From Alligator mississippiensis (taxonomy: Eukaryota; Chordata; Crocodylia; Alligatoridae), in NCBI RefSeq assembly GCF_030867095.1, contig NC_081835.1, positions 42,267,892 to 42,331,891 on the forward strand: 64,000 nucleotides of DNA, given 5' to 3'. Below the pieces are notes generated by a model that was given only the letters and a program-made list of their open reading frames with translations, was not told the origin of the DNA and searched no databases. The translations under genes and the position numbers were made by a program. The number at the start of each line of letters is the position of its first letter. Position 1 is the stretch's first letter. Below, piece by piece: positions 45,505-54,409 of the stretch.

Positions 45505-46629
45505 GCACACTCTATTTAGGGCATTGGAAACATTTCTGAAAAATTATCCAATTCAAAATTTTCCGGAAAACCCACATCTCTGCCTGTGGGTGTTGAGTGA
45601 GTTGGCCCATGTGATTGCAGAGCTGCTGGCCATCATCAGTGAAATCTCATGGCAATTGGGAGAGGTCCTGGTGTTACCAAATTTGCCCATTACTTTGGGG
45701 TGTGCTCATTTATTAGGGATAGTTTCTAGGGTCTTGGTGATTCTGTCAATGTGCTGCTTGTGTTACTATACGGAGCTGTATTTCTCCCTTCTGCAAGCCC
45801 TCACCCCCAGTGGAGCTATCTTGCAGGACTCAATCTCAATGGGACTGGGTTCCTCCAGTCACCAAATCAGTCATACACACAAACACACACAAATTAACGT
45901 GGCACACCTGATCTGGCCGGGCTGATCAGCATGGACAGGCTGACACCCTCATATGCCAAGAATCAGTTCATAAGAGCAACAATAAAACGCAGTCAGACAC
46001 AAGCACACAGGTAAACAGAATCCCTCTGAATCCGGCTGGGTGTCCAGCTGACACCCTCATGGGCCAGCATTCAGTTCATAAGGGCACATCTGAGTCAAAC
46101 TGGGTCAATCAGCCTGTACAAGCTGATCCCCTTATGTGTTTCAAACTCAGCACGTCCTAATCTTTGGCCTCTTGATGAGCAAACCCCACAATAATTTAGG
46201 CTTCACAGGGATCTTTAGCATAGGTAAAAGAAGCGTTGCTGCAGAGCACAGGAGGAAAAAGAAGCAGAGAAGGAAAAATATACCCAATTACTACCAGTTT
46301 GCCTATAAAAGTTATTTATTGCTAAGCATATGAAATATATAATAGTACTAGTAGTAATAGACATGCAAAAGAAAAACAAGCACAAACAATGACAATACTA
46401 CCCTGGTTTCACTAAGTATTTGGGGAAACTTAGCTCAAGCTTAACTGATACAGTTCAGGTTCAGAAGTTTATGCCTAGAAAGAAGAGAGAACGCTGGGAA
46501 TCTCACCGAGTCCACGGTACCCAGGCTGCAAAGCTGACAGGCACAGTCTGTAGCACAATCCTTGAAGAGAGAGACGATCTGTTCTTCCAGCATCCCAAGA
46601 ACGACAGGGGATGGTGTCAGCACAGGAGT

Positions 46630-46705
46630 TTTCTTCTTCTTCTTTCTTTCTCCTTTTCTTTCTCCCTGCTTCTTCTTCTTCTTTCTTCTCTTTCTTCTTT
46701 TTTTG
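46630..46705. repeat. TTC-rich polypyrimidine tract
   Basis: Mirror-like runs of TTCTTC and TTTCTC over about 75 bp, a possible triplex-forming sequence within the LTR-like element. Confidence 0.85.
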
Positions 46706-47664
46706 TTTAAGCACACACACTTACAGATTTTTATACCCTCAGTTCAGCTGCTTTGAAGCACCCTCAGTAGTGTAAATCATTGTCTTTTCTATTGACAAGG
46801 GGTTATCTGGTTTGGACCATCTCAGGAAACTGATTGATAATCAGGAAACACTTAAGATTAGGGAGTAAACCAAATACTTGGGAGCCAGCTTGAGATTCCT
46901 ATGGATGGCAGATATCCTGATGGGATATCTCATGGTTTCTTCAGGAACAATAGATAGCTTGCAGTATCAGGATTTTGGATTTTTACTTGTTGTGCACAAG
47001 CCTCAGCTTAGCATGACTTTTCCAGATTTTACTATAGTCTTTTAACAGACTTAAAGCAATTATTGGGGTGCTCATAACCTTTTGTGGAGAGGACTCCCAC
47101 CAGTCGTCTCGGGAAAGATACGACAACACCTGGGATTAGGGCTCCAGCAGGCTGGATGCTGTGATGAACCCTTAACCATTGTTCAAATGTTGCCCATACC
47201 CCCTCGGACTCGGTCTCTTGCCTCAGCATTCCCTAACCCGGCAACCGAGTTTTAGTCAATCAAGTTTAAATAGGCCTCCCATACTGGGACCGGGGAATGT
47301 ACGGCCCGAGATGCCTATTAAACTTAGAGCTGTGTGTGTGTGTCTGGGGGGAGAAAAGTCCTTAGCAAATCCAGATTAGAACTGGTCTGATAAATGCTGA
47401 GCTGGGTGTGTGTGAACATGGGTTAATTAACATTGGAAGCACAGATTCCCCATCATGCAGCGCTCTCCTGCTTCTCTGGTCCCAGAATTCACTGCAGTCT
47501 CTGCTTCAGGCTTTCAGTTTTCCATCTCTCATGTAAATGAATGGTCATCTGGTTCCATCTCAGATGCAGATGAGACCGAGGGCAGTTGTTCATTCTTATC
47601 ACCCTTATCTGGAGAGTTTTAGGTGTGTCTCTCACTGCATCTTAATCAGTTTCGTTTAGGTAGA

Positions 47665-47682
47665 GGGGGGGGGGGGGGGGGG
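47665..47682 (+). repeat. Run of 18 G
   Basis: An uninterrupted poly-G, near the right end of the LTR-like element. Confidence 0.95.
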
Positions 47683-47757
47683 AGTCCTTTGTGAGTCAGA
47701 CAGACTGCATCCTGTGCCAGGGTTGCCCAAAAATACAGAGCTGAGGCGTAACACCGG

Positions 47758-48968
47758 ATAATTGGAAAAGGGCAAATATAGTGTCCATTTTTAAGAAAGG
47801 GAAGAAGGAGGATCCAGGGAACAACAGACCAGTCAGCCTCACCTCAATCCCTGGAAAGATCATGGAGCAGATCATCAAGGAATCCATTTTGAAGAATTTG
47901 AAAGAGAAGAAGATAATTAGGGGCTGTCAGCTTGGATTCACCAAGGGCAAGTCATGCCTAGCCAACCTGATTGCTTTCTATGATGAGATTACTAGCTCTG
48001 CAGATGTGGGGAGAGCAGTGGACATGATACACCTTGACTTTAGCAAGGTTTTTGATATGGTCTCCCACAAATTTCTTTCAAGCAAGCTAAGGAAGTATAG
48101 GTTGGATGAATGGACTGTAAGGTGAATAGAAAACTGGTTGGATAATTGGGCTCAAAGCCTCAGTGTCTAGCTAGCAGCCAGTAACAAGTGGAGTGCCCCA
48201 AGGCTTGGTCCTGGGGCTGGCTTTACTCTATGTCTTAATCAAAGATCTGGAAGACAGGATGGAGTGCACCATCAGCAAGTCTGCAGATGATACCAAGCTG
48301 GAGGGAGTAGTAGATACACTGGAGGATAGGGCTAGGATTCAGAGAGACATCCACAGATTGGAAGATTGGACCAAAAGAAATCTCATGAGGTTCAATAAAG
48401 GCAAGGACTGAACAATCCCATGCACAAATACAGTATGGGGACCAACTAGCTAAGCAACAGCTCTGCAGAAAAGGACCTGGGGGTTACGGTGAACAAAAAG
48501 CTGAATATGAGCCCACCGTGTGCCCTTGTTGCGAAGAAGGCTATCGGCATACTGGGCTGCATTAGTAAAAGCGTTGCCAGCAGATCAAGGGATGTGATTA
48601 TTCCCCTCTATTCTGCACTGATGAGGCCACATCTGGAGTACTGTGTTCAGTTTTGGATCCCGCACGACAGAAAGGATGTGGGCAAATTGGAGAGAGTCCA
48701 GCGCAACAGAAGGCAACTAAAATGTTAGAGGGCTGCGGCACATGACTTAGAAAGAGAGGCTGAGGGAACTGGGCTTATTTAGTCTGCAGAAGAGAAGACT
48801 GAGGGGGGATTTGATAGCAGCCTTTAACTGCCTGAAGGGTGTTTCCAAAACACATGGAGCTAGACTGTTGTCAGTAGTGGTAGATGACAGAACAAAGAAC
48901 AATGGTCTCAAGTTGCAGCAAGGGAAGTTTAGGTTAGATATTAGGAAAAACTTTGTCACAAGGAGGGT
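47758..48968 (+). pseudogene. CR1-E ORF2 remnant: reverse transcriptase core
   Basis: Largest coding piece of CR1-E. Seen: NNRPVSLTSIPGKIMEQII (RT fingers), motif A IHLDFSKVFD near 48030-48060, an in-frame TGA at 48123 shortly after DEWTVR, motif B as MPQGLVLGLA (Ser of PQGS replaced by Leu), motif C as KSADDTKLEG (Phe to Ser before ADD), then LIPLYSAL-like IIPLYSALMRPHLEYCVQFW. Catalytic Asp residues remain, but stops at 48123 and 48409 and frame changes make it inactive. Divergence from CR1-B and CR1-D is much greater than between those two, in line with its being the oldest layer of the nest. Confidence 0.87.
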
Positions 48969-49211
48969 GCATCTACACAAGATGCTTACTGGTATTAGCC
49001 TAATAACACTTAGTGGTAGCATGGCAGTTAAAAACTATGTTAATAGCCTACTATGCTAATAGCCTACTATATTATTAAGCAAATGCTCAGTACGCATCAT
49101 AAAATAACTGTTTGCCAGCGTTACTGCACAGTAACTCTAGTTACTTATTAAGCAAATACTAAACTAAATGCGCAATATCTAAGGCTCATTAATGAATGTG
49201 TAAACATGCCT
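48969..49211. mobile_element. MITE of 243 bp with target duplication
   Basis: Inserted in the CR1-E 3' coding part. The flanks GGAGGGT (48962-48968) and GGAGGGT (49212-49218) are an exact 7-bp duplication. The left end GCATCTACACA and the right end, reverse complement AGGCATGTTTACACA, are imperfect inverted repeats. The interior has ATAGCCTACTATGC and TTACTGCACAGTAACT palindromes like the 5.1-kb MITE. Removing it rejoins TRRV to VKDWN in frame. Confidence 0.85.
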
Positions 49212-49405
49212 GGAGGGTAGTAAAGGACTGGAACAGGTTACCCAGAGAGGTTGTGGAATCTCCATCCTTGGAGGTTTTTACAACCAGGTTAGACAAAGTC
49301 TTGGCTGGGATAATCTTGCTGGGCCTGGGCCTGCTTTGAGCAGGGAGTTGGACTAGATGACCTCCTGAGATCCCTTCTAACCCTGATTTTTTATGATTCT
49401 GTGAT

Positions 49406-50562
49406 TCTCTCACCTTATTGACATCCTATCCAACCTCTCCCACAGCCGTAAGCCACCTAAAACCATGCCTTCCCTATCTCTGTTTAATTAATCCCTTCCT
49501 ACCCCTCTGCCCACACAGCAAGGTACTCATATGTTCACTCATCCTGTGGGCCAGATCTCTGACCTAGGAACACTTTGTGGGGTAAGGAAGTGTCTCTCAT
49601 CCCAGGCTTGTACAGTACCTAGCACAAAGGGGACTACATACTTACACAGTGTCCCAAGAGCTACCAGTAACACAAACAGTGCTTCAGCATCAACATCAAA
49701 CTTCAGTGACAGGTCAAAGGTTTACACAGGCAGGTGCAGTGTTGCTGAGTGGTGAACTCGGATTTCCTGCAAGTTTGCAACTCTGGTCCTGTGCTTTACT
49801 CTGGACAATGATGCAGGCACCTGCTGTCAAACAATCAAAAATACCCTGAAAGCAAGACTGAGGGCAGGCTCAAAGTAATTCAGAGAAGCTTTCTGTACCT
49901 GTAAGAGTCAGGAAGCAAGAACCCTTGGTGTATTCATGTATGCACAACAATGGCCTCTGGCCTGCACTCAAACCCTGCCCCTAAAGCATATCAAACCACT
50001 CTCACTACCAGCACTGCAAAGATGTTGGCCCTTTAATATGTGGAAGATTACTCACAACACTTTTCTTCCAGGACAATGTCCATTTACTGAAGACAATCAG
50101 AATGAGATACCCTAAACTAAGGAGTGTGCTTGAGTGGCTGCTTCTCTAAATCAGGATTCTGATTGGCTGAGACTCCCTTAATCTGACTAAGTGTCATAAC
50201 TGAGCTCAGGAAGTGTGTTGACTGGTGCCAGGGCCACCAGTCATAGCTGGAAACCACATGCCACTTCTGTTTCCCATGTAGCTGGTTCTTTTGGGGAAGC
50301 GTTGGAACCATAATGTTAGCTCAAGAATAAAGGCATTGTAAACTATTGAGTCTTCTTCTGTTGTGTTTGATGAGCTTGGTGTGTCTTTATTAGTCTGATG
50401 TACAAGCCAACAGCTCTTGCTCAGGGTCTGCTAAAAGCTGATGATGTTTTTAATAGAGCAGGATCATTAAATTACCATCCACTCACTGTGAGAAGGCTCC
50501 CTATGTATTTTAATTCTGAGATGGTTCAGTGCACACCTCCTCAACCTTTCATGACCCTAGGC
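49406..50562. other. Unrecognised stretch
   Basis: About 1.15 kb after the CR1-E tail, with no recognised repeat or gene. Confidence 0.35.
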
Positions 50563-50777
50563 CAGGGTTGTCCAAATTCAAAACATTGCGGGCTGCCTGC
50601 TGCACTGATCACATACCCTGCCACACACTGTAAGGGCTGCATGCTGTATAGGCTCCTGTGATCTTCCCTGCTTCTGCAGGGGCAGCAGGAGCAATGAGGG
50701 GAGTGGCAGCCAGTGGGCTGCACATTAACTTCTTGTGAACCAGATGCAGTCCATGGGCTGGCAGTTGGACATCTCTG
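50563..50777. mobile_element. Probable short hAT element, 215 bp
   Basis: The left end CAGGGTTGTCCAA and the right end, reverse complement CAGAGATGTCCAA, are inverted repeats with two differences. The 8-bp flanks CCCTAGGC and GACATACC do not match, so the target duplication has decayed or one end is misplaced. Confidence 0.55.
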
Positions 50778-50838
50778 GACATACCAGAGCAAATGACCCC
50801 CTTTTTGATTCTCCTTATGTGATTCAGTAGCTGGAAGC

Positions 50839-50874
50839 AGGAGCTGGAGCTGGAGCTGGAGCTGGAGCTGGAGC
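50839..50874. repeat. Hexanucleotide repeat (GGAGCT)n
   Basis: Six or so uninterrupted GAGCTG units, reading as Ser-Ser-Ser on the minus strand and Leu-Glu on the plus. Confidence 0.9.
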
Positions 50875-51117
50875 AGGCATTATGGACCAGCCAAGTTGTG
50901 CCCTGCAAGGACAGCCAGCTGGAGTAGCCTATTCTCCACAGATACATCTCCATCATCTTCCTCTATCTCTTCCTTTTGTGCAGAGTTTAAAAGGTGATTT
51001 CAGGGTGACCTAAGCAGTGATTCCCAGGGCATGAGCCAATGGAGGTTGGAAAGCTACTCCTGTGAGCTACACCCATTCCAGAAGTCCTCAGAGCCCAGAT
51101 GTTTGTGGCTGCATGAT

Positions 51118-51215
51118 ACCCATTTTAAGCCTGGGAAGCTAAGGCATGGGGAGGTGCTGTACCTTGTACAAGGCTGGATGCAGGGGTTAATTCTATGATA
51201 TACTAAGGCCCTGCT
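51118..51215 (-). mobile_element. Possible MIR fragment
   Basis: CCCATTTTAAGCCTGGGAAG, then CTAAGGCATGGGGAGG and CCTTGTACAAGGCTGGATG resemble the reverse MIR core. Weak. Confidence 0.4.
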
Positions 51216-51480
51216 CTGTTCACCTGCTGGGACATGGAAGCAGCTTTCAGGAATTCTGGACCTAAACTGGCTCCCAGCTGCCAGGTTCCTGGGGCAGGGA
51301 TGAAGGTACAGCCAGGACATACTGTGCACTGTGCATTTTCTGTGGCCCATGGGAAGCAGTGTAAGCAAGAGAAGTCCCTCAGTTACTTCTATTGACACTC
51401 AAGCCAGTAAAAAAAGACAGAGCTGAGGATCAGCCACCTTGCCTCTCTTTGCAGCTGGCCAACAAGACATTAGGAAATTG

Positions 51481-52665
51481 TAAGAACATAAGAAGTGCTG
51501 TAAAGGGTCAGAACAATTGTCGGTTTAGCCCAGAATGCTGCCTCTGTCAGGAGTGGATGCTATAGAGGAAGAGCATATGAATAGGGAATATCTAGAGCAG
51601 TTATGCTCCACCACCAGTCCACAAGCCAAATCTGGTCCACGGTGCTGTCATCTGGCCATGGGGCTCCCCATCAGTCCAGGAATTTGGGAGCAGGGGAACT
51701 GTAGCAACATTAATTTCTTCTCCTTTCAGAACCACAGCAATTAACACTGCCACTGCTCCCCCACCATCACATTTCCAGATGTGTTGAGAGCCCCAAGGAC
51801 CAGATTTCATACACAAGATTGCACCTGTGGACCGACCTTGTGCATCAACTCCATACTGGATCTGGCCCATGGACCAACCCTGCCCACCAGATCTGGCCCA
51901 CTGTCTGACCCTGTGCCACTCAGGTGGCCCACAGAGCCCGAAAGTTGAGCACCACTAATCTAGAGTGATCTGTTCCCTGTCATATGCACCCTGGCATCCA
52001 CTATTGTTGGCTTACAGTGCCAGAAGACACATCCCTGACTGCTCTGTTTAATAGCTGTTAATGGATCTATTGTCCATGAATTTGTCTAGTCCCTTTATTG
52101 AATCTGGCTTTACTATCTGCTTCTACAACCTCCCGTGATAACGAGTTCCACAAGTTAACCATGTGCTATGTAAAAAGGTACTTTCTCTTGTTAGTTTTAA
52201 ATCTGTCTTCTGCTAATTTCAGTGGGTGCCCCTTAGTTCTAGTATTCTGGAACATGGTGAACCATAGTTCCCTGTTCATTGTATCTGCGCACTTTATAAA
52301 TTTATAGACCTCTATCACATCTTCCCTCTGGTTTCTTATTTCCAAACTGAAGAGTCCTAGCATTTGTAGTCTCTCCTTCTATGGCAACTTTTCCATAGCC
52401 CTGATCATTTTGGTTGCCCTTCTCTGTACTTCTTCCAAGTCTCCTACGTGGAGACCAGAACTACATACAGTACTCAAGATGTGAGTGCACAAGGGATTTG
52501 TACAGTGGCATGATGATGCTATCCAGTTTGTTTTCAATTCTCTTCTTAATGATATCCAACTTTTAATTGGCTTTTTGGGCACTGTTTTTAGAGAACTATC
52601 TATAAGGACTCCAAGGTCTCTTTCTTGAGTTGTAACAGCTAGCTCAGAGCACACTTAATATGCAC
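51481..52665 (-). mobile_element. Old CR1/L3-like LINE copy G, split by a hAT element
   Basis: Minus-strand LINE. Its 3' end at 51481 reads TAAGAACATAAGAAGTGCTG and is followed by GGTCAGAACAATTGTC and TAGCCCAGAATGC, the conserved tail of an old amniote CR1/L3-type family. The hAT at 51598-51957 splits the 3' UTR. Coding remnants at 52363-52166 (LFSLEIRNQREDVIEVYKF) and 52654-52379 (ERDLGVLIDSSLK, EEVQRRATKMI) match the C-terminus of CR1 ORF2. It is 5'-truncated near 52665 and heavily decayed. Confidence 0.8.
51598..51957. mobile_element. hAT element, 360 bp, with perfect 8-bp target duplication
   Basis: The left end CAGTTATGCTCCAC and the right end, reverse complement TAGTGGTGCTCAAC, are inverted repeats (10 of 14 match). 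It is flanked by exact ATCTAGAG at 51590-51597 and 51958-51965. The interior repeats AGATCTGGCCCA-type motifs. No coding. Confidence 0.88.
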
Positions 52666-53442
52666 TGTGTACATATAGTGGGGGTTACTTTTCCCTGTGC
52701 ACCTTACGTTACATTTATTGACCTTAAAGTAATAATAAATAACCCAGGAGCCCAAACAACATGTAGATCTCTGGCTTGGCCACTGGATTCCATAAATTGC
52801 TTTATAGGAAAGCTAAACAGAAGTTTAACTAGCACTCAGATTAGGCAATGGGAATGCAAAAATGAACTCCTGAGAGGGATGTAGGCTAGACTCTGGATCT
52901 CTATGCCCTTGCTGGTTGCTAGATTCCTGATTTCCCAGGTTATCAGTTTCCCAGGTCCTCAATTCCCCCTCCTCCCTGTTTTGCAATCACAGATATACCA
53001 TTATTCATGATATACATCAATCTATACTTTGACTGAGAGTATATTAATGAAAGGAGTTGGTCATGAAGACCCCTCTTGCTAAGTGATGATTTTGTATATG
53101 GAATGTCATCCAGATGCCCAGCGGTGACAAGGTCTTAAGTCTTATCTCCACAGTTATTGTTTTAACAATTTTTTATCTATGATTGTTTTCAGTTGTTGTT
53201 AGTTAGGTTTCAACCCTTGACACTGGATGCCACTCCTTATATTAAATGGTTTCAGTTATTTTGTGTTCCTGTGATCAAGCACTTAAATGTTTTCCTGTTT
53301 AACTTAGCAAAATATGGATTCTCGCCTTGCAAGCCTGTCTTTAGACAAGGTTAACTCAGCATTTCTATTATTTTAATTATACATTTACAGCAACAACACA
53401 ATTCCCATCTGTATATAAAAGCTATAAAAAGGATGGAGGCAC
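52666..53442. other. Unrecognised stretch
   Basis: About 780 bp of AT-rich sequence. No repeat or gene recognised. Confidence 0.35.
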
Positions 53443-53802
53443 TTATGCCCAGGCCTCTAATGCGTTCCTTACAATGGCCACCTGTCTTGAAAGCTGCCCA
53501 GAAAGGATATTATTGTCATATCTGTCCAGAGGCTGTATAGAGAGTCCCCTAGTAGCATGAGAGTCTGGTGAAACTAGGCCTGCCAATGCATCTGTCCAGA
53601 TGGGATCTGATACACGGTCACTCCCTGTGCTTGGCTGCAGAGCAGAAAGCCCATTCCAGCTCATGAGATCAGGGATGAACCCAAGGGAATCAGCTCTCTG
53701 GGGCAAGTTCCTAGGCTGCTGAGCCCCAGCAGTCTGCCTGGCTGGCACTGGGACTGCAGGGCCTGGGGCACCTTGGACTTCCCTCTGGGCTACTACAACC
53801 AT
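53443..53802 (-). CDS. Hypothetical 119-codon open frame, possible host exon
   Basis: I do not recognise this protein. The frame contains LGFIPDLMSWNGLSALQ and LDRYDNNILSGQLSRQVAIV, is of mixed rather than low-complexity composition, and lies in a stretch free of known repeats next to the plus-strand exon candidate at 53943. There is no signal peptide, membrane segment or known motif. It could be chance, since a 119-codon frame is not rare in 64 kb. No splice sites were worked out. Treat it as a hypothesis only. Confidence 0.15.
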   Translation of the reverse strand: MVVVAQREVQGAPGPAVPVPARQTAGAQQPRNLPQRADSLGFIPDLMSWNGLSALQPSTGSDRVSDPIWTDALAGLVSPDSHATRGLSIQPLDRYDNNILSGQLSRQVAIVRNALEAWA

Positions 53803-53942
53803 AAATCAGAAGTTTGGCAGCACATGAGGAGTCATGTGCCCAGAGAGGGACCTATTCCTCATTTGTGGCAATCACCACTGCTCTGCACAAGGCAGTGCCC
53901 TCTCACACCCACTGACTCATAGCCTGGGCTCTCTCCCTCCAG

Positions 53943-54160
53943 GTGAGGCTCCAGAATGAGAACTTGGAGGGCAGGGAGAAGAGACTCTCAGGTGCTCTCA
54001 CTTTAAGTGGCCAACAGGGCAGGGACCTGTCAGCCTTTGAGGGGATGGTTCTTGCCCTCTGGCAGGCAGCTTGTGGAGTTGTTTTGACAGTGATTTTTAC
54101 TACTGTGTTGTTGATAGCAGTATACATCAAAAATCAAATACAGAAGCAGTGCCAGAAAGA
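53943..54160 (+). CDS. Candidate host exon with one membrane segment
   Basis: Open from codon 1 directly after a convincing splice acceptor: a branch-point-like CTGAC near 53912, then CTCTCTCCCTCC and AG at 53941-53942. The peptide begins VRLQNENLEGREKRL, is polar to residue 34, has a hydrophobic run at about 44-62 (CGVVLTVIFTTVLLIAVYI) and then a basic tail KNQIQKQCQK. That is the layout of a single-pass membrane protein with a short basic cytosolic part. The frame runs on to 54416 through ACAC-rich DNA, which is unlikely to be coding, so the exon end is uncertain and no good donor was found. I do not recognise the protein. It could be a chance frame. Confidence 0.3.
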
Positions 54161-54372
54161 CACACACACAACTTCAAATGCTGCCCATCACACACACCTA
54201 GAGCAACACACATGTACTACCATACAGAGCAGCACAAGCAGCACCACATGGTGTCACATACAGATCCTCCTCTCCCTGCCTGCAGCCAGAGTAACACAAA
54301 TAGTATCAAATGGTGTGGCACACACCAACACCCCAGACGAGCACACCCCTACATGCAGAGTAAGCCCCCCTC

Positions 54373-54373
<1 letters not shown>

Positions 54374-54407
<34 letters not shown>
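54374..54407. repeat. CA microsatellite
   Basis: Uninterrupted (CA)n of about 34 bp. Scattered CA-rich sequence precedes it from 54160. Confidence 0.97.

Positions 54408-54409
<2 letters not shown>

Larger units (their letters stand above)
39643..45582 (+). mobile_element. Decayed autonomous hAT transposon
   Basis: The left end CAGAACATGAGGCGGAAAAT and the right end, reverse complement CAGAGATGTGGGTTTTCCGG followed by AAAATTTT, form imperfect terminal inverted repeats. The flanks CCCACGGG (39635-39642) and CCTGTGGG (45583-45590) are an 8-bp target duplication differing only by three transitions. It is inserted in CR1-E between MNPR and VLSEL. It carries a hAT transposase remnant at 40149-42580. 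A second copy of its right-end sequence at 43127-43177 shows that 43178-45504 was added later or comes from a second copy. Confidence 0.78.
45672..47753. mobile_element. LTR-like element, 2082 bp, inserted in CR1-E
   Basis: Starts TGTTACC and ends GCGTAACA, so it has TG...CA ends and inverted TGTTAC/GTAACA. The flanks CTGG (45668-45671) and CCGG (47754-47757) look like a 4-bp target duplication with one transition. It separates LGEV from PDNWKRAN in CR1-E, whose frame resumes cleanly. Inside are direct repeats of about 100 bp (GCTGACACCCTCAT at 45940 and 46050), CTATAAAAG near 46302, a pyrimidine tract and an 18-G run. I found no gag or pol sequence and no second LTR. An unusual DNA transposon with GGTGTTAC ends is the alternative. 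Confidence 0.55.
36283..49405 (+). mobile_element. Old CR1 copy E, split into five pieces by nested insertions
   Basis: One 5'-truncated plus-strand CR1, about 2.0 kb in all, lies in pieces 36283-36609, 39436-39642, 45591-45671, 47758-48968 and 49219-49405. The first piece encodes the endonuclease-RT linker (RRPAWLSRKLF and IARACRDDIRK). The second has TDYMEKAEVLN and ends GLDGMNPR. The third begins VLSELAHVIAE. The fourth starts PDNWKRAN and carries the RT core. The fifth runs from VKDWNRLPREVV-like sequence to the 3' tail TTATGATTCTGTGATTCTC. Taking out the four insertions restores one continuous reading order with the frame kept at each junction. Confidence 0.88.

Noticed and set aside
46441..46720. 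Lys/Glu-rich minus frames
   Set aside because: They are translations of the TTC-rich polypyrimidine tract.
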